A stretch of 64,000 nt of DNA from Pararhodobacter sp. (GCF_034676545.1 NZ_JAUCBZ010000015.1:3317001-3381000); one strand, 5' to 3'; positions 25,074 to 34,298 are shown, numbered from the stretch's first letter. Program-made: numbers and translations. Notes: a model not told the origin generated them from the sequence alone.

Positions 25074-25525
25074 TCCGACCTCCTCAAAACCCGTTCTTCG
25101 TATCCGTCGCGCGAAACCGCACTCTGGTTCACATACTTGTGCACATCTCGCAGGTTTGGCGTCGACTCACAATTGCGCGACCCTCCGATTCTGTTGCGCA
25201 AGGGTCGCAAAACGCGCGCGCCTCGGTTCCCCGGCCTCCGGTACCCGCATCACAACCCCACAGACACCGCAGAACCCGACGATTCGTCGCGCATTTCGCA
25301 AGTTTCCGGCGCCTAAACCGCTGAAAACAAAAATGGTTCCCCCGTGTTAAGGCAATTTCAGCAAAAACCCGCCTATTTTGGGGCACGATCCGCCAATTGC
25401 CCGAGAACAGACTTGGGCTGCGCACCCGATTGTGGCATGAACGCATCAGAAGATAACTATCTTCGTGAATCACTTGCCTTGATGGTGCCAGCCCGACCGG
25501 GCCGACCTCCAGAAGGGAGCGCTTC
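25074..25525. other. Divergent intergenic region of the two peptidoglycan genes
   Basis: 452 bases without a convincing gene. It holds a hairpin GCGACCCT...AGGGTCGC in its first third, an AT-richer stretch near 25320-25380 that may hold promoters, and the perfect inverted repeat at 25449-25464. A Shine-Dalgarno sequence AAGGGAGC lies just before the peptidase ATG. Confidence 0.5.
25449..25464. promoter_or_regulatory. Perfect inverted repeat, candidate operator
   Basis: GAAGATA-AC-TATCTTC is a perfect 7-bp inverted repeat 62 bases before the MepK-like ATG. Its position suits a regulator-binding site; no regulator gene is adjacent. Confidence 0.4.
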
Positions 25526-26149
25526 ATGAAGCAAAGCCAAAATGGCACGACTAGAAATTGTGATGGGACAGGATCAGTAATGACCTCTTCGGAAAATTCC
25601 GGGTTCACTCGGCGCGGGCTGCTGGGTGTGTTTGCTGCGACAACATTGATTGCCGCTCCCACAATGTCAAAGGCGTTCGGCTTCAATCGCGGTGCTGGTG
25701 ATATTCGACGCCTTCAGATGTATTCTGGCCGCACCGGCGAGACCATCGACACGATCTACTGGGTAGAAGGCGACTACATACCCGAGGCCCTCGACGAAAT
25801 TAACCATTTCTTCCGCGATTGGCGCAATGACCATGTCCATCGCATCGACACCCGGACGCTTGATATCATGGCGGCCGCACATAACCTGCTCGAGTCCGAT
25901 GAGCCCTATATGCTGCTCTCGGGCTACCGCTCTCCGGAAACCAACGCCATGCTGCGCCGCCGCTCCAGCGGTGTCGCCCGCAACTCGCGGCACATGGTTG
26001 GCCAGGCCGCCGACCTGCGCCTGCGCACCCGGTCGGTCAACCAGATCGCCCGCGCGGCAATGGCCTGCAATGCCGGCGGCGTCGGTCGCTACTCGCGCTC
26101 GAACTTCACACATATGGATTGCGGCCCGGTTCGCAGCTGGGGCGGCTGA
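25526..26149 (+). CDS. Tat-exported DUF882 (MepK-like) murein endopeptidase
   Basis: 207 residues. The N-terminus carries a twin-arginine signal (FTRRGLLGVFAATTLIAAP) after a long polar n-region. The mature part is a DUF882/peptidase M15-type domain with the zinc motif SRHMVGQAADLRL (HxxxxxxD) and the second His in FTHMDCGPV. The E. coli family member YcbK (MepK) cleaves mDap-mDap cross-links made by L,D-transpeptidases such as the divergent neighbour. Start supported by AAGGGAGC. It is followed by a terminator. Confidence 0.88.
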   Translation: MKQSQNGTTRNCDGTGSVMTSSENSGFTRRGLLGVFAATTLIAAPTMSKAFGFNRGAGDIRRLQMYSGRTGETIDTIYWVEGDYIPEALDEINHFFRDWRNDHVHRIDTRTLDIMAAAHNLLESDEPYMLLSGYRSPETNAMLRRRSSGVARNSRHMVGQAADLRLRTRSVNQIARAAMACNAGGVGRYSRSNFTHMDCGPVRSWGG

Positions 26150-26183
26150 CCGCCCTGCAAGACCGGACGTTTCGGCCTTGAGA

Positions 26184-26212
26184 CCCCGCACCCTTGACGG
26201 TTGCGGGGTTTT
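26184..26212 (+). terminator. Rho-independent terminator
   Basis: CCCCGCA, an 11-base loop, TGCGGGG and TTTT, 34 bases after the DUF882 gene. Confidence 0.85.
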
Positions 26213-26313
26213 CATTTGTGCCGCACGGCTCTAGTGCGACAATATCGGCGCCACACCCTTGTGAAGCGCCCGCCGCACACCCTATCTTTGCGCAAATTCC
26301 AAGGACTTCCGCA

Positions 26314-27609
26314 ATGCCCAGTTTTGACACCGCTCTCTTGCTGACCGCTGGCGCCATCATCGCGCTGCTGGTGCTGTCGGCGTTTTTCTCCGGCAGTGAA
26401 ACCGCCCTGACCGCCTCGTCGCGGGCGAAATTGCGGGCGCAGGCGGATAAAGGGTCCAAGGGGGCGGAACGCGCGCTGGCCCTGACCGAAGATGGCGAGC
26501 GGCTGATCGGCTCTGTTCTGCTGGGCAACAACCTCGTCAACATTCTGGCCACCTCGCTGGCGACCGCCCTGTTCACACGGTTCTTTGGTGATTCCGGCGT
26601 GGCGCTGGCGACCCTGGTGATGACCCTGCTGGTGCTGATCTTTGCCGAAGTGCTGCCGAAAACCTACGCCATCACCAACCCGGAAACCGCCGCCTCCCGC
26701 GTGGCCACCCCGATCCGCCTGATCGTCCTGATCTTTGCGCCGATGGTTTCGGCCGTGCGCCTGCTGGTGCGCGGGATTTTGGGGCTGTTTGGCGTGCGCA
26801 CCGACCCCGACAGCGCAATCCTCTCGTATCACGAGGAAATCGCGGGGGCGCTGGCGCTGGGTCACTCCGAGGGCACCGTCGACAAGGAAGACCGCGACCG
26901 CCTGCTGGGGGCCCTGGATCTGGCGCATCGCACCGTCGAGGAAATCATGTTGCACCGCTCGCAACTGCAAACCGTCGATGTGGACGCGCCGATTGCCGAG
27001 ATCATCGCGCAAAGCGTGAATTCGACGCATTCACGCCTGCCCGCCTGGAAAGACGAACCGGAAAACATCGTCGGTGTGATCCATTCGCGCGACCTCATGC
27101 GCGAGGTGCACCGGCTGGTGACCGCCGGGGGCGGCTCGTTTGATGCCATCGAAAAGCTCGACATCATGTCCGTGGCCCGCTCACCCTATTTTGTGCCCGA
27201 AACCACGCCGCTTGATGAGCAAATGCGCCAGTTCCTGCAACAGCGCCGTCATTTCGCGCTGGTCATTGATGAATATGGCGCGCTTCTCGGCCTGATCACG
27301 CTCGAAGATATCCTCGAGGAAATCGTCGGCGAGATTGTCGATGAACACGACGTGCCCACTGAAAACCCGATCACCCGGCTGGAAAACGGCGCCATCGAGA
27401 TCGAGGGCGCGATGACGATCCGCGATCTCAACCGCGCGATGGACTGGTCGCTGCCCGATGACGAGGCCAACACCGTCGCCGGACTGGTGATCCACGAGGC
27501 GCAGATGATCCCCGAGGCTGGCCAGGTTTTCCAGTTCCACGGGTTCCGGTTTTCCGTCGTGCATCGCGCCGAAAACCGCATCACCCGGTTGCGCATCCGC
27601 CCGATGTGA
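26314..27609 (+). CDS. CNNM/CorC-type protein with CBS domains (HlyC/CorC family)
   Basis: 431 residues. An N-terminal DUF21/CNNM membrane domain with about four helices contains FFSGSETALTASSRAKL and IFAEVLPKTYAITNPE. A CBS pair follows (IMLHRSQLQTVDVDAP..., FALVIDEYGALLGLITLEDILEEIVGEI), and then a CorC_HlyC C-terminal domain (GAMTIRDLNRAMDW). Family members move or regulate Mg2+ or other divalent ions. ATG at 26314 has AAGGA upstream. Followed directly by a palindromic repeat block. Confidence 0.9.
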   Translation: MPSFDTALLLTAGAIIALLVLSAFFSGSETALTASSRAKLRAQADKGSKGAERALALTEDGERLIGSVLLGNNLVNILATSLATALFTRFFGDSGVALATLVMTLLVLIFAEVLPKTYAITNPETAASRVATPIRLIVLIFAPMVSAVRLLVRGILGLFGVRTDPDSAILSYHEEIAGALALGHSEGTVDKEDRDRLLGALDLAHRTVEEIMLHRSQLQTVDVDAPIAEIIAQSVNSTHSRLPAWKDEPENIVGVIHSRDLMREVHRLVTAGGGSFDAIEKLDIMSVARSPYFVPETTPLDEQMRQFLQQRRHFALVIDEYGALLGLITLEDILEEIVGEIVDEHDVPTENPITRLENGAIEIEGAMTIRDLNRAMDWSLPDDEANTVAGLVIHEAQMIPEAGQVFQFHGFRFSVVHRAENRITRLRIRPM

Positions 27610-27622
27610 CCGCTTGAGCGAC

Positions 27623-27713
27623 GGTGCGTGCAAGCACACACCCTACGATGCGCCGTGTAGGGTGCGTGCTTGCACGCACCGGCCGCCGTGTAGGGTGCGT
27701 GCTTGCACGCACC
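27623..27713. repeat. Palindromic repeat cluster, three GTGCGTGC units
   Basis: Unit 1 (27623-27646) is GGTGCGTGCAAGCACACACC plus CTAC. Units 2 (27657-27680) and 3 (27690-27713) are its inverted form, GTAG plus GGTGCGTGCTTGCACGCACC. Units 1 and 2 form a 24-base inverted repeat with one mismatch; units 2 and 3 are exact direct repeats with a period of 33. The cluster lies between the convergent CNNM and tgt genes, and another unit is at 489-512. Confidence 0.85.
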
Positions 27714-27723
27714 GGCCCCAAAG

Positions 27724-28855
27724 TCACAGCGGTGGAATATCCCCCTCGGCCCGGCGCGCATGGAAATCCGCCTCGAACCCGGCGAAATCCCCGGCGGCAA
27801 TCGCGTCGCGCATGCCCTGCATAAGCGTCTGATAATAATGCAGGTTATGCCAGGTCAGCAGCATCGAGCCGATGATCTCATCGGCGCGCACCACATGATG
27901 CAGATAGGCGCGCGAGTAGTTCTGGCAGGCCGGACACCCGCAGCCCTCTTGCAGAGGGCGCGGGTCGTCCTTGTGGCGCGCGTTGCGCAGATTGATCGCC
28001 CCGCGATCCGTCCAGCCCTGCCCCGTACGCCCCGAGCGCGACGGCAAAACGCAGTCCATCATGTCGATGCCCCGCTTGACCGCGCCGACAATATCATCGG
28101 GCTTGCCGACCCCCATCAGATAGCGCGGCTTGTCGGCGGGCAGGAACCCGGGCGCATAATCGAGCACGCCGAACATCGCCTCCTGCCCCTCGCCCACCGC
28201 CAGCCCGCCAACCGCGTAGCCCTCGAACCCGATCTCGACCAGCGCCCGCGCCGATTCCTCGCGCAGCTCGGGCGTGACGCCACCCTGCATGATCCCGAAC
28301 AGCGCATGCCCCGGACGATCGCCAAACGCCTCGCGCGAGCGCCGCGCCCAGCGCATCGACAGCCGCATCGACTCTGCCACGACCTTCTCCTCGGCGGGCA
28401 AGGCCGGGCATTCATCGAACGCCATCACGATATCCGACCCCAGCAGCCGCTGGATTTCCATCGACCGCTCGGGCGTCACCACATGTTTCGAGCCGTCGAT
28501 ATGGCTGGAGAAGGTCACGCCCTCCTCGGTCAATTTGCGCAAACTGGCCAGGGACATCACCTGAAACCCACCCGAATCCGTCAGGATCGGCCTGCTCCCA
28601 GTGCATGAACCGATGCAAGCCGCCCAGCGCCGCGATCCGCTCTGCCGTGGGCCGCAGCATCAGGTGATAGGTGTTGCCCAGCAGGATATCCGCCCCGGTC
28701 GCTCGCACGCTTTCGGGCATCATCGCCTTGACCGTGCCCGCCGTGCCGACCGGCATGAAGGCCGGCGTGCGCACCGCGCCGCGTGGCGTGTGAATGACGC
28801 CGGTGCGCGCCGCGCCATCGGTGGCGTTCAACGTAAAGGAAAACCGCGTGCTCAT
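27724..28855 (-). pseudogene. tgt: Queuine tRNA-ribosyltransferase with a +1 frameshift
   Basis: Tgt exchanges guanine 34 for preQ1 in tRNAs with GUN anticodons. Two overlapping minus-strand frames together give a full-length protein. Codons from 28855 encode the N-terminus to LGGLHRFMHWE; codons in another frame to 27724 encode PILTDSGGFQVMSLA, LGSDIVMAFDECPA, GGLAVGEGQEAMF and the zinc site CGCPACQNYSRAYLHHVV. The frames join if one extra base in the GGCC near 28590-28592 is ignored, giving 376 residues, the family length. The shift falls just before the active-site DSGG motif. Either a real disabling mutation or a sequencing error; the rest is intact. Confidence 0.9.
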
Positions 28856-28960
28856 GCCTGACCCCTGTTCTGACCGCCCCCTTTACCGCGCCACAACAAG
28901 CCTTGCCAAGCCTTGCAAAGCCTCACCGCACGCGCAACACTCGCGTCAAAGGAGCCCCCG

Positions 28961-29731
28961 ATGACCGACCTGCTCTTGAAAACCCTCTCCGACGGCGTTC
29001 TGACCCTGACCCTCGGCAATGGCCGCGCCCATGCGCTGTCACACCGGCTGATCAACGCGCTACACACCGCAATCACCCAGGCCGCGCGCGATCCGCAAAC
29101 CCGCGTCATCGTCATCGAGGGGCCGGGGCATATCTTTTGCGCCGGGCATGACCTCAAGGAAATCGCCCGCCACCGCGCCGACCCCGATCACGGCCGCGCC
29201 TATCTCACCGCCCTGTTCGAGGATTGCGCCACCTTGATGCTGGCCATCACCCATTGCCGCACGCCGACCATAGCCATGGTGGACGGCATCGCCACGGCGG
29301 CGGGGCTGCAATTGGTCGCCGCCTGCGATCTGGCCTATGCCTCGGATCGTGCGACATTTTGTCTGCCGGGCGTCAACAATGGCGGATTTTGCACCACGCC
29401 CGCGGTGGCCGTCTCGCGCGCGATCGGCCGCAAACACCTGATGGACCTCCTGCTGACCGGCCAGACGCGCGATGCGGCCTGGGCCTTGCGCGCAGGCCTC
29501 GTGAACGAAGTGCTTCCCGCCAACACATTGCGCGACCACGTTTTTTCCACGGCACACACCCTCGCTGGCCGCAATCCCGGCCCGATTGCCGATGGCAAAA
29601 CCTGCACCATCGCGCATCTGGATCAGGATCTGGCGACCGCCTATGCGATGGCCACCACCACCATGATCGGGCATTTCATGGACCCAGGGCGGCTCGAGCA
29701 CGAACGCAAGTCCCGGTTTACCGACCTTTGA
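28961..29731 (+). CDS. Enoyl-CoA hydratase/isomerase family protein
   Basis: 256-residue crotonase-fold protein. It shows FCAGHDLKEIA (CoA-binding and first oxyanion-hole segment), VDGIATAAGLQLVAACDLA (second oxyanion-hole glycine) and FCLPGVNNGGFCTTPAVAVSR. The last segment resembles the ECHDC3-like branch, which lacks the usual two catalytic glutamates of true hydratases, so a hydratase activity should not be assumed. ATG at 28961 has AAAGGAG upstream. Stands alone, divergent from tgt. Confidence 0.87.
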   Translation: MTDLLLKTLSDGVLTLTLGNGRAHALSHRLINALHTAITQAARDPQTRVIVIEGPGHIFCAGHDLKEIARHRADPDHGRAYLTALFEDCATLMLAITHCRTPTIAMVDGIATAAGLQLVAACDLAYASDRATFCLPGVNNGGFCTTPAVAVSRAIGRKHLMDLLLTGQTRDAAWALRAGLVNEVLPANTLRDHVFSTAHTLAGRNPGPIADGKTCTIAHLDQDLATAYAMATTTMIGHFMDPGRLEHERKSRFTDL

Positions 29732-29813
29732 CAGAAAACCCAGCCACGCCCCTTTACGCACCGGCCACTTAATCTTATATCTTCACTCAGGAATAAGAGA
29801 AACCGAGGAGCGC

Positions 29814-30182
29814 ATGGACGCCTCAACGCAACAGAACCCGGCCGAGGGCACGCCCCTCATTGCGCCATCAACGACAGATCATCCGCTCTACGAGAGCGTG
29901 GTCGAGGCCTGTCGCTCGGTCTATGACCCTGAAATCCCGGTGAACATCTATGATCTGGGGTTGGTCTATACGATCACGCTCGATGAGGAGAACGCCGTGA
30001 AAATCGTCATGACGCTCACCGCGCCGGGGTGTCCGGTGGCGGGCGAGATGCCCGGCTGGCTGGCCGATGCGGTCAATTCGGTGGCGGGCGTCAAGGATGT
30101 CGATGTTGAAATGACCTTTGACCCGCAATGGGGCATGGACATGATGTCGGATGAGGCGCGCCTCGAATTAGGATTCATGTAA
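29814..30182 (+). CDS. sufT: SufT-like Fe-S assembly factor (DUF59/MIP18 family)
   Basis: 122-residue protein with the DUF59 signature YDPEIPVNIYDLGLVY and the Cys-containing MTLTAPGCPVAGEMP, ending in DVEMTFDPQWGMDMMSDEAR. The family helps Fe-S cluster maturation in the SUF pathway. GAGGAG precedes the ATG. The gene is followed after five bases by an A-type carrier gene, so the pair forms an Fe-S delivery unit apart from a complete suf operon. Confidence 0.9.
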   Translation: MDASTQQNPAEGTPLIAPSTTDHPLYESVVEACRSVYDPEIPVNIYDLGLVYTITLDEENAVKIVMTLTAPGCPVAGEMPGWLADAVNSVAGVKDVDVEMTFDPQWGMDMMSDEARLELGFM

Positions 30183-30187
30183 AGATC

Positions 30188-30580
30188 ATGTTCGGTATTC
30201 CCGGAAAATCCCCCATCACCCTGACCCCCGCCGCCGAGCGTCACGTTACCCGGCTCATGGGGAAACAAGGCAAGATGGGCCTGCGAATCGGCGTCAAGAA
30301 GGGCGGCTGCGCAGGGATGGAATACACGATGGAATTTGCCGATCAGATTGATCCACACGAGGAAGTCATCGAACAGGGCGACGCGCGCGTGCTCATTGCC
30401 CCGATGGCGCAAATGTTCCTGTTCGGCACCATCATCGACTATGAATCCGGGTTGTTGGAATCCGGGTTCAAGTTCAAGAACCCCAACGTCTCGGACGCGT
30501 GTGGTTGCGGCGAATCGATCAAATTCGAGGATGTCGAGACGTTGAAGGCCCGCATGGAAGGCGCCAAGGCCGCCGAGTAA
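30188..30580 (+). CDS. sufA: A-type iron-sulfur cluster carrier (SufA/IscA family)
   Basis: 130 residues. The three conserved cysteines of HesB/IscA carriers are present in KKGGCAGMEY and DACGCGES. It accepts and passes on Fe-S clusters. It is co-transcribed with the SufT-like gene. The C-terminal tail (ETLKARMEGAKAAE) is slightly longer than usual. Whether it is the SufA, IscA or ErpA functional type cannot be settled from sequence. Confidence 0.9.
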   Translation: MFGIPGKSPITLTPAAERHVTRLMGKQGKMGLRIGVKKGGCAGMEYTMEFADQIDPHEEVIEQGDARVLIAPMAQMFLFGTIIDYESGLLESGFKFKNPNVSDACGCGESIKFEDVETLKARMEGAKAAE

Positions 30581-30585
30581 GCGCG

Positions 30586-31218
30586 TCAGCGCCGCGCGGT
30601 CTTGCGCCATCGCCAGAGCAGGACCGCCAGGATAGCCGCCGCGATGATCATCAGGGCGGGGTAGCCCCCCACCATCGACAGGCCCGCGCCCGCCGCGACC
30701 GAGAGCACGGTAATCGGCAAAATTCCGACGGCTGTTGTCCACACAAAGCGGCCCCAGCGCACATCGGCAAGCCCGGCGGCGTAATTCACCAGATTGAACG
30801 AGACAATGGGCAAGAGCCGCACGGCGATCATGCCGGGCCAGTCGCCGGTTGTCACAAACCGATCAAAGCGCGACAGGTGCCGGGCCGTTCGGCTGCCCGC
30901 CAGGGCGACCCGCCCAAAGCGGCGCGCGACCCAAAACGCCAAGACCGCGCCGATCATCGCCCCGATCCAGATCACCACCACGCCCGGCACCAGCCCCATC
31001 GTGGCCCCAGCGGTAACCGCGATCAATTCGGCAGGCACGGGGACCACGTTATGCAGGATCATCAGGCCGATCAGTGCCACGCCGATCCACGGCCCCCAGC
31101 TTTCCAGGCGCCAGAACAGGGCTTGCCACGCCGTTTGCGACGGCCCCCAGATCCACAGCGCCACAAGCCCGAAGGCCGCAAGGCCCGCGCCCGCGATCAT
31201 CAGCCAACGTCCGATCAT
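30586..31218 (-). CDS. TVP38/TMEM64 (DedA-like) family membrane protein
   Basis: 210 residues with five to six hydrophobic helices. The SNARE-associated/VTT domain is recognised by VPVPAELIAVTAGATMGLVPG and by the re-entrant FNLVNYAAGLADVRWGRF region. Family members are thought to act as lipid scramblases or proton-coupled transporters in the inner membrane. Start 31218 is preferred over upstream in-frame ATGs because GGGAGG lies eight bases before it. Convergent with sufA (stops five bases apart). Confidence 0.85.
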   Translation of the reverse strand: MIGRWLMIAGAGLAAFGLVALWIWGPSQTAWQALFWRLESWGPWIGVALIGLMILHNVVPVPAELIAVTAGATMGLVPGVVVIWIGAMIGAVLAFWVARRFGRVALAGSRTARHLSRFDRFVTTGDWPGMIAVRLLPIVSFNLVNYAAGLADVRWGRFVWTTAVGILPITVLSVAAGAGLSMVGGYPALMIIAAAILAVLLWRWRKTARR

Positions 31219-31395
31219 CCGCGCGCCCTCCCAGTCATGGCAGCGGCCCTGCGTGTTTCGGGTCGCAAGCCGGGTCACATGGGCTGACATGGCTAACAAA
31301 TTGTTAATCCTGCAAGCCAAGCCATTGAAATTGCTCTGTCCCCCGGGTGTCCCACGGGGGGACAACCGGGGGGACAACCGGGGGATCGTTTTCGG

Positions 31396-33240
31396 TCAGT
31401 CCTGTCCCGGCAGGATCCGGACCCCGCCCTTCGACGCCGACGAGGCCAGCAAGGCATAGGCTTTCAAAGCCGTCGAAACCTCCCGTTTGCGCACCTCTTT
31501 CGGCATCCACGGCAGCGGCCCTTTTTCCGCCCGCCGCGCCGCCAGAACCGCGTCATCGACCGCCAGATGAATCGTCCGGTTCGGAATGTCGATCTCGATC
31601 CGGTCGCCCGTTTCGACCAACCCGATCACCCCGCCTTCCTCGGCTTCCGGGCTGACATGCCCGATCGACAGCCCCGACGTCCCGCCCGAGAACCGCCCAT
31701 CCGTCAGCAAGGCGCAGGATTTCCCCAGCCCCTTCGATTTCAGATAGCTGGTCGGATACAGCATTTCCTGCATCCCCGGCCCGCCGCGCGGCCCCTCATA
31801 GCGGATCACCACGACCTCGCCCTCGCTCACCTTGCCGGTCAAGATCCCGCTGACCGCCGCATCCTGGCTCTCATAAACCTTGGCCGTGCCGGTGAAGGTC
31901 AGGTTCGCCTCATCAACCCCCGCCGTTTTCACGATGCAACCGTTTTGCGCGATATTGCCGAACAACACCGCCAACCCGCCATCCTTCGAGAAGGCGTGCT
32001 CGACCGAACGGATCACCCCGTTCTGCCGGTCGCTGTCCAGTTCCTTGTACAGATTATCCGTGCTGAACGCCTGCGTGGTCCGAACCCCACCCGGCGCCGC
32101 CCGATAAAACGCATTGACCGCCGGATCGTTCGACTGCGTGATGTCCCACTTCGCGATTGCCTCGGCCATGGTTTCCGAATGCACCGTCCGCACATCCGAA
32201 TGCAGCAACCCGCCACGCTGCATCTCGCCCAGAATACTCATGATCCCGCCCGCACGGTGGATATCCTCCATATGCACGTTCACCACCGACGGCGCGACCT
32301 TGCACAGCACCGGAACCTTGCGGCTGAGGCGGTCGATGTCGTCCATCGTGAAATCAACCTTGCCCTCATACGCGATCGCCAGCAGGTGCAACACCGTGTT
32401 GGTCGACCCCCCCATCGCGATATCGAGGCTCATCGCATTCTCGAACGCATCGAAATTGGCGATCTCACGCGGCAGGTAGCCGGGCTTTTCGTCCTCGTAA
32501 TGCGCCTTGGTGATCTCGACGATCCGCCGCCCCGCCCCCAGAAACAACGCTTTGCGCTGCGCATGCGTCGCCAGAACCGAGCCATTGCCCGGCAGCGCCA
32601 GACCCAAGGCCTCGGCCAGACAGTTCATCGAGTTGGCCGTGAACATGCCCGAGCACGAGCCGCAGGTCGGGCAGGCGTTCTCCTCGATATGCTGGACCTG
32701 CTCGTCGGTGAACTTGTCATCCGCCGCCGCCACCATCGCATCCACGAGGTCGATCTTGGTCATTTCCAGATCGTCAATCGTAACCTTGCCGGCCTCCATC
32801 GGGCCACCCGAGACAAAGATCGTCGGGATGTTCAGCCGCATCGCCGCCATCATCATGCCCGGCGTGATCTTGTCACAGTTCGAGATACAGACCATCGCAT
32901 CGGCGCAATGGGCGTTGACCATGTATTCCACGCTATCGGCGATCAACTCACGCGAGGGCAGCGAATAGAGCATCCCGTCGTGACCCATCGCAATCCCGTC
33001 GTCCACGGCAATCGTGTTGAATTCCTTGGCAACACCGCCCGCCGCTTCGATTTCGCGGGCGACCATCTGGCCCAGATCCTTGAGGTGCACATGCCCCGGC
33101 ACAAATTGCGTGAAGCTGTTGACCACGGCGATGATCGGCTTGCCAAAGTCACTGTCGGTCATCCCGGTCGCGCGCCAAAGGCCACGCGCCCCGGCCATAT
33201 TGCGCCCATGGGTGGATCGCCTGGAGCGGTAATGCGGCAT
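31396..33240 (-). CDS. ilvD: Dihydroxy-acid dehydratase
   Basis: 614-residue Fe-S dehydratase of valine, isoleucine and pantothenate synthesis. Cluster cysteines are seen in MVCISNCDKITPG and ENACPTCGSCSGMFTANSM, the pattern of [4Fe-4S] E. coli-type enzymes. GGSTNTVLHLLAIA and LLTDGRFSGGTSGLSIGH are further signatures. Start at 33240 (MPHYRSRRSTHGRNMAG) matches the family; the open frame upstream of it does not. Divergent from tpiA with 187 bases between. Downstream, 31340-31386 has runs of G and C that can form a TGTCCCCC/GGGGGACA stem but no T tract. Confidence 0.96.
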   Translation of the reverse strand: MPHYRSRRSTHGRNMAGARGLWRATGMTDSDFGKPIIAVVNSFTQFVPGHVHLKDLGQMVAREIEAAGGVAKEFNTIAVDDGIAMGHDGMLYSLPSRELIADSVEYMVNAHCADAMVCISNCDKITPGMMMAAMRLNIPTIFVSGGPMEAGKVTIDDLEMTKIDLVDAMVAAADDKFTDEQVQHIEENACPTCGSCSGMFTANSMNCLAEALGLALPGNGSVLATHAQRKALFLGAGRRIVEITKAHYEDEKPGYLPREIANFDAFENAMSLDIAMGGSTNTVLHLLAIAYEGKVDFTMDDIDRLSRKVPVLCKVAPSVVNVHMEDIHRAGGIMSILGEMQRGGLLHSDVRTVHSETMAEAIAKWDITQSNDPAVNAFYRAAPGGVRTTQAFSTDNLYKELDSDRQNGVIRSVEHAFSKDGGLAVLFGNIAQNGCIVKTAGVDEANLTFTGTAKVYESQDAAVSGILTGKVSEGEVVVIRYEGPRGGPGMQEMLYPTSYLKSKGLGKSCALLTDGRFSGGTSGLSIGHVSPEAEEGGVIGLVETGDRIEIDIPNRTIHLAVDDAVLAARRAEKGPLPWMPKEVRKREVSTALKAYALLASSASKGGVRILPGQD

Positions 33241-33427
33241 GATCGTCTTCCTTGTGACTGGTCGTGAGATATGGGTGTTTTCGCCCAAGGAGATAGCCTG
33301 AAACAACCCCCAAGAACAGGGTCGGCAATGAAGCCGGGGCGAAAAAACACAGGCGACGCTCACCAATAGCAGGCTTTGCGTCTGGCGGGGCAATCGGGTT
33401 ATCACTGTGCAAACCAAGGAGCGCCTC

Positions 33428-34168
33428 ATGACGATCACCAAACTCGCCGCCGGAAACTGGAAGATGAACGGCACGTCCAAGCATCTTTCCGAAGCAAAAA
33501 CCCTTGCCGCGATGCATCCGGCCTCGTCGGTCGAGGTGCTCCTCTGCCCGCCCGCCACCTTGCTGGCCTCGATGGCACGGATTGTCCTGGGCAGCGCCGT
33601 GCAACTGGGCGGTCAGGATTGCCACGCCAAAGCCAAGGGCGCGCATACCGGCGACATCGCCGCCGAGATGCTGTTCGACGCGGGTGCGGGCTATGTGATC
33701 CTTGGCCATTCAGAGCGCCGGGCGGATCATGGGGAAACCTCGGCCGATGTGGCCGCCAAGGTCGAGGCCGCATGGGATTCCGGATTGGTGGCCATCGTGT
33801 GCCTGGGCGAAACCGAGGCCCAGCGCGACGCGGACGAAACGCTGGCGGTGATCGGCGCGCAATTGGCGCAATCCCTGCCCGCAGGGGCAAATGCCGAGAA
33901 TACCGTGATCGCCTATGAACCCGTCTGGGCGATTGGCACCGGGCGCACCCCCAGCGAGGCACAGATCGCCGAGGTTCATGCCTTCCTGCGCGAACACGCC
34001 CCCGATGCGGGGGTCCGGCTGCTCTATGGCGGATCCGTAAATCCCGACAATGCCGCGTCGATCTTTGCCATTGCCAATGTCGATGGGGCGCTGGTCGGCG
34101 GTGCGTCGCTGAAAGCTGCCGATTTCACGCGCATCATCAGCGCGCTGGAGTCCAGCAGCCCAGGTTGA
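33428..34168 (+). CDS. tpiA: Triose-phosphate isomerase
   Basis: 246 residues. A glycolytic/gluconeogenic enzyme with all three catalytic elements: AGNWKMNG (Lys), GHSERR (His) and AYEPVWAIGTGRTPS (Glu and mobile loop), plus the phosphate-binding LLYGGSVNPDNA. ATG at 33428 follows AAGGAG; an in-frame GTG upstream lacks one. Single-gene unit followed by dispersed repeats. Confidence 0.97.
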   Translation: MTITKLAAGNWKMNGTSKHLSEAKTLAAMHPASSVEVLLCPPATLLASMARIVLGSAVQLGGQDCHAKAKGAHTGDIAAEMLFDAGAGYVILGHSERRADHGETSADVAAKVEAAWDSGLVAIVCLGETEAQRDADETLAVIGAQLAQSLPAGANAENTVIAYEPVWAIGTGRTPSEAQIAEVHAFLREHAPDAGVRLLYGGSVNPDNAASIFAIANVDGALVGGASLKAADFTRIISALESSSPG

Positions 34169-34172
34169 ATTT

Positions 34173-34194
34173 GAGTATTTTTGGCAAGATGAAA
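34173..34194 (+). repeat. 22-bp dispersed repeat after tpiA
   Basis: The core TTTTTGGCAAGATGAAA and its GAGTA prefix are identical to the minus strand of 11387-11408. It starts four bases after the tpiA stop. Confidence 0.7.
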
Positions 34195-34298
34195 CGCGTT
34201 CCGGGGCAAGACGCATTCCTGTGACTTTCCACGCGGTTGTGAACGCATGCGCGTTGCAAGCGCGGCCTCTCGCCAGCAGGCAAATGCCCGTTTCCGAC

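Noticed and set aside
27623..27713. Insertion sequence remnant or Rho-independent terminator
   Set aside because: There is no transposase, no target duplication and no T run; a dispersed palindromic repeat explains it better.
31340..31386. ilvD terminator in the G/C runs
   Set aside because: A stem can form but no T tract follows on the minus strand, and the sequence is a short imperfect repeat of GGGGGACAACC; left unannotated.
31567..33267. 566-codon plus-strand open frame
   Set aside because: Antisense to ilvD, which has full dihydroxy-acid dehydratase motifs; the antisense product is low-complexity Arg/His-rich.
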